From the NCBI GenBank assembly GCA_022825265.1, contig JAJDXE010000010.1, forward strand, positions 186,001-250,000: a stretch of DNA of 64,000 bases, given 5' to 3'. A model generated the notes under the pieces. The model saw only the letters and a list, made by a program, of their open reading frames with translations. It did no database searches and was not told the DNA's origin. The position numbers and the translations under genes were made by a program. Numbering within the stretch: position 1 is the first letter of the stretch; the number at the start of each line of letters is the position of its first letter. Shown one piece after another: positions 18,225-26,703 of the stretch. This stretch comes from Dehalococcoidia bacterium. GTDB lineage: Bacteria > Chloroflexota > Dehalococcoidia > Bin125.

Positions 18225-19037
18225 GTGAGACATCCACAACTCGACGGTCAGTGGGCGCTCATTCTTGGCGCGTCATCCGGGTTCGGCGGTACCACGGCAG
18301 TCGCCCTCGCCGAGGCAGGGATGAACATCGCCGGCGTCCACCTTGACCGACGTTCGACCATGGCCAATGTCGAGCGCATCGTCGGAGAGATCGAGTCGCA
18401 CGGTCGACAAGCTGTCTTCCACAACATGAACGCCGCCGATGCGGACAAGCGCGGCGACATGCTCGACAGCCTGCGTGAGCAACTTGAGGTCAACGGCGGT
18501 CCGGGCGCCGTTCGGGTACTGCTGCATTCGCTGGCCTTTGGAACGCTGGGGCCATACATCGGTGCCAGGGAAGACCGGCCAATCACGCAGCGCCAGATGG
18601 AAATGACGCTCGACGTGATGGCCAACTCCGTCGTCTACTGGACACAGGACATGGTTAGTCGAGGTCTGCTCGGCGAAGGCAGCAAGATCTACGGCATGAC
18701 CTCCGGCGGCGACATGAGAGTCATTCCCCAATACGGTGCCGTCTCAGCGGCGAAGGCCGCACTCGCTGCACACCTCCGCCAACTCGCCGTCGAGCTCGCC
18801 CCGCAGGGCATCGCCGCCAACGCGATCAAAGCAGGCATCACCCACACCCCGGCGCTGGAGAAGATTCCGGCCGGGATGCAGCTCCTCGACTTCGCCCAGA
18901 ACCACAACCCCTCCGGCCGCGTCACGGAACCGGGTGACATCGCCAAAGCGATCATCGCCCTCAGCCTCGACGACTCCAACTGGGTCACCGGCAACACGAT
19001 CAACGTCGACGGCGGCGAAGACATCACCGTGCTCTAG
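18225..19037 (+). CDS. enoyl-ACP reductase-like SDR (Tyr-x6-Lys type)
   Basis: 270 residues from GTG 18225 (GGAG 7 nt upstream). Rossmann start ILGASSGFGG and a C-terminal GNTINVDGGED are SDR features. The catalytic pair reads YGAVSAAK, tyrosine and lysine separated by six residues as in FabI enoyl-ACP reductases, where classical SDRs have three. The N-terminal DGQWALILGAS also fits the divergent FabI branch. It probably reduces an enoyl thioester with NAD(P)H. The next genes are thiolase-like and CoA-transferases, so a CoA-linked substrate is as likely as ACP. Confidence 0.75.
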   Translation: MRHPQLDGQWALILGASSGFGGTTAVALAEAGMNIAGVHLDRRSTMANVERIVGEIESHGRQAVFHNMNAADADKRGDMLDSLREQLEVNGGPGAVRVLLHSLAFGTLGPYIGAREDRPITQRQMEMTLDVMANSVVYWTQDMVSRGLLGEGSKIYGMTSGGDMRVIPQYGAVSAAKAALAAHLRQLAVELAPQGIAANAIKAGITHTPALEKIPAGMQLLDFAQNHNPSGRVTEPGDIAKAIIALSLDDSNWVTGNTINVDGGEDITVL

Positions 19038-19119
19038 ACAAGCACTCGACCCACTCGAAGTGTGCCGGGATGGTCTCGGCCCACTGCTAAACTGACGCCG
19101 GATTTGCGAGGAGTTTCAC

Positions 19120-20310
19120 ATGAGCGACCCAATCAGGGGACAAACGGCAATCTGCGGTCTCGGCATCACCGAGATGGGCAAGGTCTACGGACACGACGCC
19201 TCATGGTTTGCCGGCGAATCAATCCGCCTGGCCGTTGAAGACGCCGGTCTGGACAAAGACGACATCGACGGGCTCCTCGTCAACCCGGGCATCACCGGCA
19301 TGATGGGCACCGGGATCAGCATTCCCCTGCAGGGCTACCTCGGACTTCGCAACCTGCGACTCCTCAACCACATGAACTCGTTCGGCGCGACCGCCTCGGC
19401 GATGGTCCAGTACGCGGCCATGGCCGTCCACCATGGCATGGCCAACTACGTGGCCTGCATCTTCTCCGACGCCCCGCTGCAGCAGGGCGGCTCAGCTGGA
19501 GCCGCCTACGGCGGAGCCGGCCGACGCGGACCAAGCGGCATGGCCTCGTTGATGCCCGCCTTCGGCTTCTACGGCGCCAACACCTCCTATGCGCTTGCCG
19601 CTCGCCGATACATGGAGCGCTACGGGATCACCAACAACGACCTCGGCAGAGTCTCTGTGACCCAGCGCCGATACGCCGTCGACAATCCGCATGCGACCAT
19701 GCGCCAGCCGCTGACGCTCGAGGACTACCACAACTCCCGCTGGATCGTGGAGCCCTTCCACCTGCTCGACTGCTGCCTCGTCTCCAACGGCGCGGTCTGC
19801 ACGATCGTCACCACGGCCGAGCGCGCTCGCGACCTCAAGTCCTCCCCCGCCTACCTCTGGGGCATGGGACAAGGACACCCGGGCAACTTCCCGCACGCGG
19901 AAGTCGAAGTCGGCACCACTTCCGGCGCGACCATCGCCGGCGAAACCGCCTACAAGATGGCCGGCGTCGGACCCGAAGATGTTGACATCTGCGAGTTCTA
20001 CGACTGCTACACCTACACCGTGCTGCGCACGATTGAGGACTATGGCCTGGCCAAGCCGGGCGAGGCCATCGGTCTCTACCCCGAAGACCCGGCAGACCCC
20101 GAAGCAGAACTGCCGACCATTAACACCGGCGGCGGACAGCTCTCCTCCTACTACATGTGGGGCATGACGCCGATCTCCGAGGGTGTGATCCAGGCTCGCG
20201 GCTCCGGCGGCGACCGCCAGATCGAAAAGAACGACGTCGTGCTCTGCTCCGGCAACGGCGGCACCCTCGACACCCACGGGACGCTCATCCTCTCGCCCAA
20301 CGCCAACTAG
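19120..20310 (+). CDS. thiolase-like protein (SCPx/Ltp type), nucleophile Cys absent
   Basis: 396 residues with the thiolase fold: AICGLGITEMGKVYG at the start, AVEDAGLDKDDIDGLL, a glycine-rich GAGRRGPSG loop, CEFYDCYTYTVL and a C-terminal CSGNGGTLDTHGT. At the position of the usual nucleophilic cysteine the sequence reads HMNSFGATASAM, without Cys, so classical thiolysis is unlikely. The next gene is a DUF35 protein. Ltp2-type proteins paired with DUF35 act as retro-aldolases on steroid side-chain CoA esters, and that is the best analogy here. GAGGAG precedes the ATG. The specific substrate is unknown. Confidence 0.75.
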   Translation: MSDPIRGQTAICGLGITEMGKVYGHDASWFAGESIRLAVEDAGLDKDDIDGLLVNPGITGMMGTGISIPLQGYLGLRNLRLLNHMNSFGATASAMVQYAAMAVHHGMANYVACIFSDAPLQQGGSAGAAYGGAGRRGPSGMASLMPAFGFYGANTSYALAARRYMERYGITNNDLGRVSVTQRRYAVDNPHATMRQPLTLEDYHNSRWIVEPFHLLDCCLVSNGAVCTIVTTAERARDLKSSPAYLWGMGQGHPGNFPHAEVEVGTTSGATIAGETAYKMAGVGPEDVDICEFYDCYTYTVLRTIEDYGLAKPGEAIGLYPEDPADPEAELPTINTGGGQLSSYYMWGMTPISEGVIQARGSGGDRQIEKNDVVLCSGNGGTLDTHGTLILSPNAN

Positions 20311-20327
20311 GAAACGACGCTCTGCCC

Positions 20328-20732
20328 ATGGCCTACGACAAGCCGCTTCCCAACCCCGACGAGAACACGCAGCCCTTCTTCGACGGTCTCAAGGACCACA
20401 AGCTGCTGCTCCAGTACTTCCCCTCGGCCGACCACTACCAGTACCCCTACAGCGATCGCTGCTACAAGGACTGGTCGACCGACTGGGAATGGCGCGAGTC
20501 CGCCGGCAATGGCGAGGTCTACACCTGGGTGCGCATGCACCAGCTCTATCACCCGTCCTGGAAGGCCGAGATTCCGTACACTCTCGCCGTCGTTCAGCTC
20601 GATGAAGGCCCTCGGATGCAGACCAACCTCGTCAACGTCCCCGTTGAAGACATCCACGTTGGCCTGAGGGTCAAGGTCGTCTTTGAGGATGTCACCGACG
20701 AGTACACCCTGCCCAAGTTCGAGCCCGCCTGA
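20328..20732 (+). CDS. DUF35 OB-fold protein lacking its zinc cysteines
   Basis: 134 residues from ATG 20328. An N-terminal helix (TQPFFDGLKDHKLLLQYF) leads into what should be a rubredoxin-like zinc ribbon, followed by the OB-fold acyl-CoA-binding half (YTWVRMHQLYHPS, VEDIHVGLRVKVVFEDV). Of the four expected cysteines only one remains (SDRCYKD). The paralogue at 49513-50049 retains four. It lies 17 bp downstream of the thiolase-like gene and is presumably its partner, as DUF35 proteins normally are. The loss of the metal site suggests a structural rather than zinc-dependent role, or a divergent partner. Confidence 0.75.
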   Translation: MAYDKPLPNPDENTQPFFDGLKDHKLLLQYFPSADHYQYPYSDRCYKDWSTDWEWRESAGNGEVYTWVRMHQLYHPSWKAEIPYTLAVVQLDEGPRMQTNLVNVPVEDIHVGLRVKVVFEDVTDEYTLPKFEPA

Positions 20733-20746
20733 GTTCACTGCATTCG

Positions 20747-22003
20747 ATGACCGAGACCGAACCGAACACCAAAGCGCCGCTCGACGGCGTCCGGGTTGTC
20801 GATTTCACCTGGATCGTCGCCGGCCCGACTTGCACCCGGCTGCTCGGCGACCTCGGCGCTGAAGTGATCCGCGTTGAGAACGAGCAGACCCTCGATTCAA
20901 TCCGCTTCGGTCGTCCCCATCCCAACGGCTTCGATCCACCCGACTCGGGTGCCATGTTCAACTGGCTCGACCGCAACAAGCGCTCGATCACGGTCAACGC
21001 GCGGCATCCCGACGGTCTCGACCTGATCAAGCGGCTGATTCGAGTCTCGGACGTCGTCGTCGAGAACTACTCCTCGCGCATCCTCGAAAACTGGGGACTC
21101 AGCTTCGAAGAGCAACGCGCCGAGAATCCAGAGATCATCTACGTCTCGCTGTCTGGCTTCGGACACTCGGGCCCGCAGCGCGACTACTCGACCTGGGGAC
21201 CGACCGCCCAGGCGCTCAGCGGTCTGACCGCGATGTCAGGTCTACCCGAAGCCCCTGAACCGGCCGGCTGGGGCTACTCCTATCTCGACCACATGGCCGG
21301 CTTCACCGCCGCCGCCGCGATCACCGCAGCCCTCAAACATCGCCGTGAGACCGGCCAGGGTCAGTGGATCGACCTCTCTCAGGTCGAGACCGGCATGGCT
21401 CTCACTGGTCCGGCGACGCTCGATTACACCGTCAACGGACGCCGATATCGCGAGACCGGCAATCCGCCCGGCAATCGTTCGGTCTGGCCGCAGGCCGCGC
21501 CGCACAACACCTATCCGACCGCCGGAGACGACAACTGGATCATGATCACCTGCACCTCCGACGCTGAGTGGGAGGCCTTCTGCGACGCGAGCGATCACCC
21601 GCATTGGCGCACCGACAGACGCTTCGCCACCTTGCCTGCGCGGCTGCGTCACCAGGACGAGCTGGACGAACAGATCGGTTCATGGACGGCCGGCCAAGAC
21701 GGCCGCGCATTGATGCAGCGCCTGCAAGCGGCCGACGTGCCCGCAGGCGTCGTCCAGAACGGCGTCGATCTCGTCGTCAACGACCCTCAGATGAAAGCTC
21801 GTGAGTGGACCGTCACCCGCGACCATCCGGTCATCGGCGAGCATCTGACCGACGGCCTGCAAATCCACTTCTCACGCACCTCAGCTCATCGCGATCGAAG
21901 CGGCCCGCCGCTCGGCGAGGCCAACCACTACGTCTTCAGCGAACTGCTCGGCCTCAGCGACGAACGCATCGCCGAGCTGCAGATGAACGGCGCGATGGGC
22001 TAG
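20747..22003 (+). CDS. CaiB/BaiF family III CoA-transferase (with catalytic Asp)
   Basis: 418 residues. Moves CoA between carboxylic acids through mixed anhydride intermediates. Family marks: DGVRVVDFTWIVAGPTCTR at the N-terminus, LGDLGAEVIRVE, NRNKRSI-like DRNKRSITVN, YVSLSGFGHSGP, and the helix YLDHMAGFTAAAAI before HRRETGQGQWIDLS. The Asp in that helix aligns with the catalytic Asp of formyl-CoA transferase. It is followed 2 bp later by a second family member that lacks this Asp, so the two probably form a heteromer of the BbsEF type. The substrate is unknown. Confidence 0.85.
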   Translation: MTETEPNTKAPLDGVRVVDFTWIVAGPTCTRLLGDLGAEVIRVENEQTLDSIRFGRPHPNGFDPPDSGAMFNWLDRNKRSITVNARHPDGLDLIKRLIRVSDVVVENYSSRILENWGLSFEEQRAENPEIIYVSLSGFGHSGPQRDYSTWGPTAQALSGLTAMSGLPEAPEPAGWGYSYLDHMAGFTAAAAITAALKHRRETGQGQWIDLSQVETGMALTGPATLDYTVNGRRYRETGNPPGNRSVWPQAAPHNTYPTAGDDNWIMITCTSDAEWEAFCDASDHPHWRTDRRFATLPARLRHQDELDEQIGSWTAGQDGRALMQRLQAADVPAGVVQNGVDLVVNDPQMKAREWTVTRDHPVIGEHLTDGLQIHFSRTSAHRDRSGPPLGEANHYVFSELLGLSDERIAELQMNGAMG

Positions 22004-22005
22004 CT

Positions 22006-23247
22006 ATGAGAGCGCTCGACGGCATCCGTGTGCTCGACTGCTCCGACCCGAAGGGCCATTTCGCCGGTAAGCTGCTCGCCGGTCTTGGCGCCGACGTGAT
22101 CAAGATCGAGCCGCCCGACGGCGATCTCGGCCGCAGCTACGGACCATTCCTCGACGACCAACCCGGCCCCGAGAACAGCCTCTATTGGTGGCATTATGCG
22201 GGCGGCAAACGCTCACTGGGGCTCGACCTGCATAGCTCGGACGGCTTCGAGCTGTTCCTCCAACTCGCCTCCGACGCCGACGTCGTCCTCGAGACCTACC
22301 AACCCGGACGCAATCGCCCGTTCGATCCGCTGGCCCTCTCCGATCATTTCCCCGAACTCATTGTGCTCAGCCTCACGCCGTTCGGGCAAACAGGTCCCTG
22401 GCGAGACCACGCCTGGTCGGACGCCGTCGGACTCGCCCTTGGCGGTCCGATGGGTAGCTGCGGTTATGACAACATTCCCGGCACGCCGCCGATCCGGCCG
22501 ACCGAGCATCACGCCGGACACATCTCTGGATACTTCGCCGCAACAGCAGCCTGCACCGCCCTCTACGAACGCCAGGAGAGCGGTCTCGGCCAGCACATCG
22601 ACATCGCCATGCACGAGTGCATGGGCTTCACGATCGAGTCCTCGGCTCCCTGGGCGCTGTACGAACAGCATCCGCTGATCCGCCAGGCCGGGCGTCACGC
22701 GGGACCGCAACCGACCGAGCCATGGCAATATCCGACCGCCGACGGACGCCTGATCAACATCTTCGGCATGCCCCACTCCGAGGCAAGCTGGCTGGCCCTG
22801 GTCGCCTTCATCCAGGAGCGCGGCATGGGCGAGAACCTGTCCGACTTCGAACTGCTCGACGGCCGCAAGCGACAACTCGGGCTCCAACAACCCAGCGTGG
22901 CCACGATGCTCGCCGACATCGCCGAGTTCATCGCTGCCCACGATGCGGAAGAGATATACGCTGGCGCACAGGCAGCCGGCGCTGCCTGGAGCATCATCCG
23001 CACGCCGGACGAATGTCTCGCCGACGAACACTGGCGCGCCCGAGGATTCTTCGTCGATGTCGAGCATGAAGAGCGGAATCGAACCGTGACCTTCCCCGGA
23101 GCGCCCTACATCCTCAGCGAGACGCCCTGGACACATGGTCGGCGCGCCCCGCTGCTCGGAGAACACACGAGAGAGATCCTCTGCGGCCAGCTCGGCCTGA
23201 GCGAAGATGAGCTCGGCGTCCTGGTCGCCGCCGGAGTCGCACGATGA
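22006..23247 (+). CDS. CaiB/BaiF family III CoA-transferase (catalytic Asp not seen)
   Basis: 413 residues from ATG 22006. It has the family N-terminus (DGIRVLDCSDPKGHFAGK, LGADVIKIEPPDGD), YAGGKRSLGLDL and SLTPFGQTGPW. In the helix that normally carries the catalytic Asp it reads AGHISGYFAATAA, where Gly replaces Asp in my alignment to the preceding gene. In BbsEF-type enzymes only one subunit is catalytic, so this is likely the non-catalytic partner. Its stop overlaps the next gene as ATGA. The alignment was made by eye and should be confirmed structurally. Confidence 0.8.
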   Translation: MRALDGIRVLDCSDPKGHFAGKLLAGLGADVIKIEPPDGDLGRSYGPFLDDQPGPENSLYWWHYAGGKRSLGLDLHSSDGFELFLQLASDADVVLETYQPGRNRPFDPLALSDHFPELIVLSLTPFGQTGPWRDHAWSDAVGLALGGPMGSCGYDNIPGTPPIRPTEHHAGHISGYFAATAACTALYERQESGLGQHIDIAMHECMGFTIESSAPWALYEQHPLIRQAGRHAGPQPTEPWQYPTADGRLINIFGMPHSEASWLALVAFIQERGMGENLSDFELLDGRKRQLGLQQPSVATMLADIAEFIAAHDAEEIYAGAQAAGAAWSIIRTPDECLADEHWRARGFFVDVEHEERNRTVTFPGAPYILSETPWTHGRRAPLLGEHTREILCGQLGLSEDELGVLVAAGVAR

Positions 23248-24041
23248 GTAATCAGCCCTCCCGACGCCGCAGGCGACGCCGACCAGCCCGCCCCACCGGA
23301 CAGTCCGGCGAGTCCGAGGTCGGCCGGCGTTCAGACAATCAGGAGACCTCGGAATCATCAGACCGCGGCCGAGGCGGAGGCAAGCGATCCGGCGGAGCCG
23401 CTGAGCAGCCCCAGCGGCGCTCCACCATCTTCGGCATGCCGCGAATGACCGTCGCCCTGCTCGGCGGCCTGCTCGTCGCCATGATCGCCGTGTTCGCGAT
23501 GCAGCTCATCTTCCCGCCGGATGAAGTGTCCGAGGTCCAGGGCGTCCAGACCTTCCACGATCAGGGACGCCGCCACCTGCAAGAGGGCGAGACCTTCGAC
23601 GCCTACAACTCCTCCCCGCCGACCTCAGGTCCGCAGCCAGCCGAGTCTCCCGCCGCCGATGTCTACCTGCCCGACGACGAATTCATCCCCCAGCCTGCCG
23701 AGATGCTGCCCCTGCTCGAGCGCGGCGGCGTGGTGATCTACTACGACCCGGAGTACTACAGCGACGACGAAGACCCGAGCGACCTCCTCGGCGCAATGCA
23801 GAGTCTGCGCCAGTTCCGCGAACGGCTCGCAGTCGTACCGCTTGAAGGTCTGGCCGACCAGCACAACGGTGCCACGATCGTCGCAGCCGCGTGGCGCACC
23901 CTGCTCCCGATCAACCAGTGGGACGCCGACGGCAACGAGCAGCTGACCGAGTTCATGCAGAATGCGCCCGAGGGCTACTACGATCGCTACCGGCTCGAAC
24001 GCGGCGATCCGGCAGTTTCGGCAGGAACATCGACTGAATGA
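23244..24041 (+). CDS. membrane-anchored DUF3105-like protein
   Basis: 265 residues. An N-terminal Arg/Gly/Ser-rich cytoplasmic region of about 65 residues, one membrane helix (about 68-90, MTVALLGGLLVAMIAVFAMQ), then an extracytoplasmic domain. That domain resembles DUF3105: FHDQGRRHLQEGETF, NSSPPTSGP, LLERGGVVIYYDP. In typical DUF3105 proteins the PPTSGP is followed by His and the ERGG position carries a His; here they read Gln and Arg. It is coupled by ATGA overlaps to both neighbours. The function of DUF3105 is unknown. Confidence 0.65.
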   Translation: MSNQPSRRRRRRRPARPTGQSGESEVGRRSDNQETSESSDRGRGGGKRSGGAAEQPQRRSTIFGMPRMTVALLGGLLVAMIAVFAMQLIFPPDEVSEVQGVQTFHDQGRRHLQEGETFDAYNSSPPTSGPQPAESPAADVYLPDDEFIPQPAEMLPLLERGGVVIYYDPEYYSDDEDPSDLLGAMQSLRQFRERLAVVPLEGLADQHNGATIVAAAWRTLLPINQWDADGNEQLTEFMQNAPEGYYDRYRLERGDPAVSAGTSTE

Positions 24042-24604
24042 GCCGCTTCATTCCGGCCTTTGTGGTCCTAACGGCAATCGCCGCACTGGCTCTATCAGCC
24101 TGCGGCGGAGGCTCCGGCGGCGGCCAGGCCTCGGTCGACATCTACGACCGCCCCGAGCTCGAGATCTACGACAACGAGCACACCACCTCGGAGCAGATCC
24201 ACCTCGTCGGCGGTCAGTCCGCCGACTACACCGTCCTCCCGCCCTACGGCGAGGAGCATGATCCGCGGCCACTCCCCTGCGGCATTTACAGTTCAACACC
24301 GACCTTTGAAATGGTCGTGCACGCGATGGAACACGGAGCCGTGGTGTTCTGGTACAGCCCGAACGAGCTCAGCTCCGACGATATCGCGGCGCTCACCGAG
24401 ATCGCCAGTGAACGTCTCAACGACAACGACTACGTGATTCAGGCGCCCTACGGCGGCCTTGGCACCCCACTCATGCTGATCGCCTGGGGCGTCCGACTAC
24501 CACTCGACGCAGTCGACGAGCCCGCCATTGAGCAGTTCTTCGACGAGTTCCACGACGAGGCCCCCGAACCGCTCGCCGCAGGCGGCTGCGCAACCGCGCG
24601 TTAG
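24038..24604 (+). CDS. DUF3105-like lipoprotein
   Basis: 188 residues. Lipoprotein signal peptide with lipobox LALSAC at about residues 17-22, then a glycine/serine linker and an extracytoplasmic domain. It contains LPPYGEEHDPRPLPCGIY and VVHAMEHGAVVFWYSP, the latter close to the EHGxVVxxY core of DUF3105. Unlike its upstream neighbour it keeps the His residues. The pair are coupled by ATGA and likely work together at the outer face of the membrane. The acyl-CoA synthetase gene originally followed about 100 bp downstream, before the IS insertion. Confidence 0.65.
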   Translation: MSRFIPAFVVLTAIAALALSACGGGSGGGQASVDIYDRPELEIYDNEHTTSEQIHLVGGQSADYTVLPPYGEEHDPRPLPCGIYSSTPTFEMVVHAMEHGAVVFWYSPNELSSDDIAALTEIASERLNDNDYVIQAPYGGLGTPLMLIAWGVRLPLDAVDEPAIEQFFDEFHDEAPEPLAAGGCATAR

Positions 24605-24618
24605 CGAACCCAAGTCAG

Positions 24619-24652
24619 ACCTCCCCCTGTGGGGGAGGTGTCACGAAGTGAC
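24619..24652 (+). terminator. double hairpin downstream of the DUF3105 genes
   Basis: ACCTCCCCC/GGGGGAGGT with loop TGT (24619-24639), directly followed by GTCAC/GTGAC with loop GAA (24640-24652), 15 bp after the stop codon. There is no T-tract. The first stem is related in composition to hairpins at 31794 and 39213, so it may be a dispersed repeat that also works as a terminator. Confidence 0.5.
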
Positions 24653-24709
24653 GGAGAGGGCTGACCCGTCCTGAGTGACGAACCCCGATCACCGCTTACA
24701 CTCTCAACC

Positions 24710-24744
24710 GTGACCAACCAACATCCCCTCGACCCCATCTTTTT
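24710..24744 (+). pseudogene. severed first codons of the acyl-CoA synthetase gene
   Basis: GTG 24710 opens nine codons (reading VTNQHPLDP) followed by the 8-bp target site ATCTTTTT, where the IS begins. Removing the IS and one target copy joins this in frame to IFFPRGVAVVGAS at 27687. That rebuilds the classic LDPxFxPRxVAVVGAS start of ADP-forming acyl-CoA synthetases. This fragment is now separated from its gene by 2.9 kb. Confidence 0.85.
24737..24744 (+). repeat. target-site duplication, left copy
   Basis: ATCTTTTT immediately outside the left inverted repeat; identical to the right copy at 27687-27694. Confidence 0.9.
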
Positions 24745-24771
24745 GGGAACTAAGTAGTTGACTCCACGTGG
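24745..24771 (+). repeat. left terminal inverted repeat of the IS1595 element
   Basis: Starts GGGAACTAAGTAGTTGACTC and ends CCACGTGG. Identical over 27 bp to the reverse complement of 27660-27686. Confidence 0.92.
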
Positions 24772-24774
24772 CGG

Positions 24775-25644
24775 CTAGTGTCCGTTGCCAGTGTAAGCCC
24801 AGGATTCGTCCCAAGCGTAGTCTCCGCAGTGGTCGATGTTCGGCTGCGCTGGAGTGCCGAACAGAGCGCCGAGCCTCGTGCTGTACCGTTGGCGAGTCCC
24901 ATTGCCGACCAGCTCAATGACGATGGCCTGCGCGTTGCGGAGTTGCAGAAACAGCTTTGCGTCGTGGTTCACCCAAACGCCCCTTGTCCCATCGCTCCCT
25001 GCATAGGTCCACGTGTCCCACTGGAGTCCGTATTCAGAGATCGAGGGTGATTCGAGGCTGTCTGTGTAGACCCAGTACTGGACGTTGAAGTATCGATTTG
25101 ACCAGGCCCCGCCAGCACCAGCCGGGGCTATCGGCACCGAGTCGAGCCTGATTGACCTCTCGCCAGCATCACAGGCGATTGTCAACCACACCGACCCGCC
25201 GATCCATGCCCCGATGTCAGTGCTCAGCGACTGGCTGCCGTCGTCATCATCGATTCTCACACTGACGCCATAGCGCGTGGTTTCGTCGTCGTCATAGATC
25301 CAGTCGCGCCCTGTGTCACGCAAGAGCGGGATGTTGTACTGATCGGCCAGCAGGTTGCCCGATGAGGTAATGACAGATGCCTGAGTGGTAAGCAAGACCG
25401 GCGATGAACTGAGCCACTGGCCAACGGGAGCATTGGCCGGCAGCTTCCGCACTCGGGGCAGGATTCTCTCGCCCCAGCTGCCGCCTCCGCGCTGTTGCAG
25501 CCCGAACTCCACGCGACCGTCCTCGAGCTGGCGCGCGTTGATCCTGACCTCTGTGCTGGTGTTTGAGTCCTGACCGATTGAGACCCCGATTGCTGTTGCC
25601 GCGACAAGCGCGACCAGAACGACGAGCCATATTCTCCGGGCCAT
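24775..25644 (-). CDS. secreted protein with ARxLEDGRxEF module (IS passenger)
   Basis: 289 residues from ATG 25644 (AAGGGGG upstream). A signal peptide or anchor (RRIWLVVLVALVAATAIG) is followed by a module reading RINARQLEDGRVEFGLQQ, then WGERILPRVRKLPA and WLSSSPVLL. A beta-rich acidic domain and a C-terminal AQPNIDHCGDY follow. The same N-terminal module and the same QPNIxxCGxY ending occur in the frameshifted locus at 61397-62418, so this is a family, not an isolated ORF. No known domain is recognised. It lies wholly inside the IS, 180 bp downstream of the KilA-N gene. The role is unknown, presumably extracytoplasmic. Confidence 0.75.
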   Translation of the reverse strand: MARRIWLVVLVALVAATAIGVSIGQDSNTSTEVRINARQLEDGRVEFGLQQRGGGSWGERILPRVRKLPANAPVGQWLSSSPVLLTTQASVITSSGNLLADQYNIPLLRDTGRDWIYDDDETTRYGVSVRIDDDDGSQSLSTDIGAWIGGSVWLTIACDAGERSIRLDSVPIAPAGAGGAWSNRYFNVQYWVYTDSLESPSISEYGLQWDTWTYAGSDGTRGVWVNHDAKLFLQLRNAQAIVIELVGNGTRQRYSTRLGALFGTPAQPNIDHCGDYAWDESWAYTGNGH

Positions 25645-25824
25645 GTCGCCCCCTTCCTGGCATACCGAATCGCTGGTGCCAGCCAGTGATCGACTCAGCA
25701 CGTGCGCCGGGAAGGGGACAGGTCAGCGTCCGGCAGAGCCGACGCACGGCTGTCGATTACTGGCTGGCGCGGTCAGAGTAATCGCTACCAGGAAGGGGAA
25801 TGAGTTGTCGTTACGTCTGGTGCT

Positions 25825-26703
25825 CTACGTCGCTGCCTGCGCAGGTAGTTGCAAGGCCCTCTCAAGCGCTGGCAGGGCTTCGGGGTATCGCTCCTCGAAG
25901 TACTTCCTCGCCCGCTGCGGCAGCCAGGTGTTGTGGAAATATCGGCGGAACTCAGGCAGATGCTCAATCGGATAGAGCCGGGCATTGACCGGCATCCTCG
26001 ACGAGTCCACGAATTCGTGCTCGTAGGTCGGGAACGTCTCCGGCTTGAAGCCCTTGCGCCGCAAGAAATCAGAGAACATCCGGCCAGTTGAGATGTCGGG
26101 CATCATCTTGTCCGGCGGGATGATCCCGTAGTCCTCCAGGGGCGCGAGCAGGTTCAGGTAAATCTCGTTCAGCATCGAGAAGTGGGTCGGTGGAACTTTG
26201 GCCTTGTTCTTGAGATATCGCTGGACATGGACGGGCATGTGGCTGTTCGCCTTGCCCACCATCCAATCGAACACCCACTTGCTGACCTGAACTGCGAACT
26301 GTGGGGAGAGCCATTGGCCGAGATTGATCGCCACTTGAGGATGAACCCACGTGCCCTGCTGAACTGAGTCTCCGCGACCACGAATGACTTGCACCAGCTT
26401 AGATATCGGAATTCCGATATCTATCTCAAGCTCCACCAAGAACGCTTGAGTCTGGTCTAGTTCTCGATAATGGCCGAACTGCTTTCCAGCTTGCTTGCAC
26501 AGGCGAGTCGCGTTGATGTAGCCGTCGAGCGGACGCTGGGGAACGATCTCCTTGCCGACCCGATGCTCGATCAGCATCGGCTGGGTGAATCCGTCTAGGG
26601 CCATCGGTACCGCACTCCTCACCATTGCCGACTGCTTCTGCTTGTCGGGGTTGTAGGCCAGAACTGTGTCGGCCATTCGGTCCAACGCTTCTTGGTCGAT
26701 CAC
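25825..26703 (-). CDS. KilA-N domain protein (IS passenger)
   Basis: 292 residues. A KilA-N DNA-binding domain is seen at about residues 55-155: RPLDGYINATRLCKQAGKQF, then TWVHPQVAINLGQWLSPQFA and VSKWVFDWM, the hallmark order of this phage-type domain. The C-terminal half (NEIYLNLLAPLEDYGIIPPD, FRRYFHNTWLPQRARKYFEE) is not recognised. Its ATG overlaps the transposase stop as ATGA, so it is translated with the transposase. KilA-N proteins are typical of phages, and some (for example BstA) block phage growth. A defence or transposition-control role here is speculative. Confidence 0.8.
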   Translation of the reverse strand: MIDQEALDRMADTVLAYNPDKQKQSAMVRSAVPMALDGFTQPMLIEHRVGKEIVPQRPLDGYINATRLCKQAGKQFGHYRELDQTQAFLVELEIDIGIPISKLVQVIRGRGDSVQQGTWVHPQVAINLGQWLSPQFAVQVSKWVFDWMVGKANSHMPVHVQRYLKNKAKVPPTHFSMLNEIYLNLLAPLEDYGIIPPDKMMPDISTGRMFSDFLRRKGFKPETFPTYEHEFVDSSRMPVNARLYPIEHLPEFRRYFHNTWLPQRARKYFEERYPEALPALERALQLPAQAAT

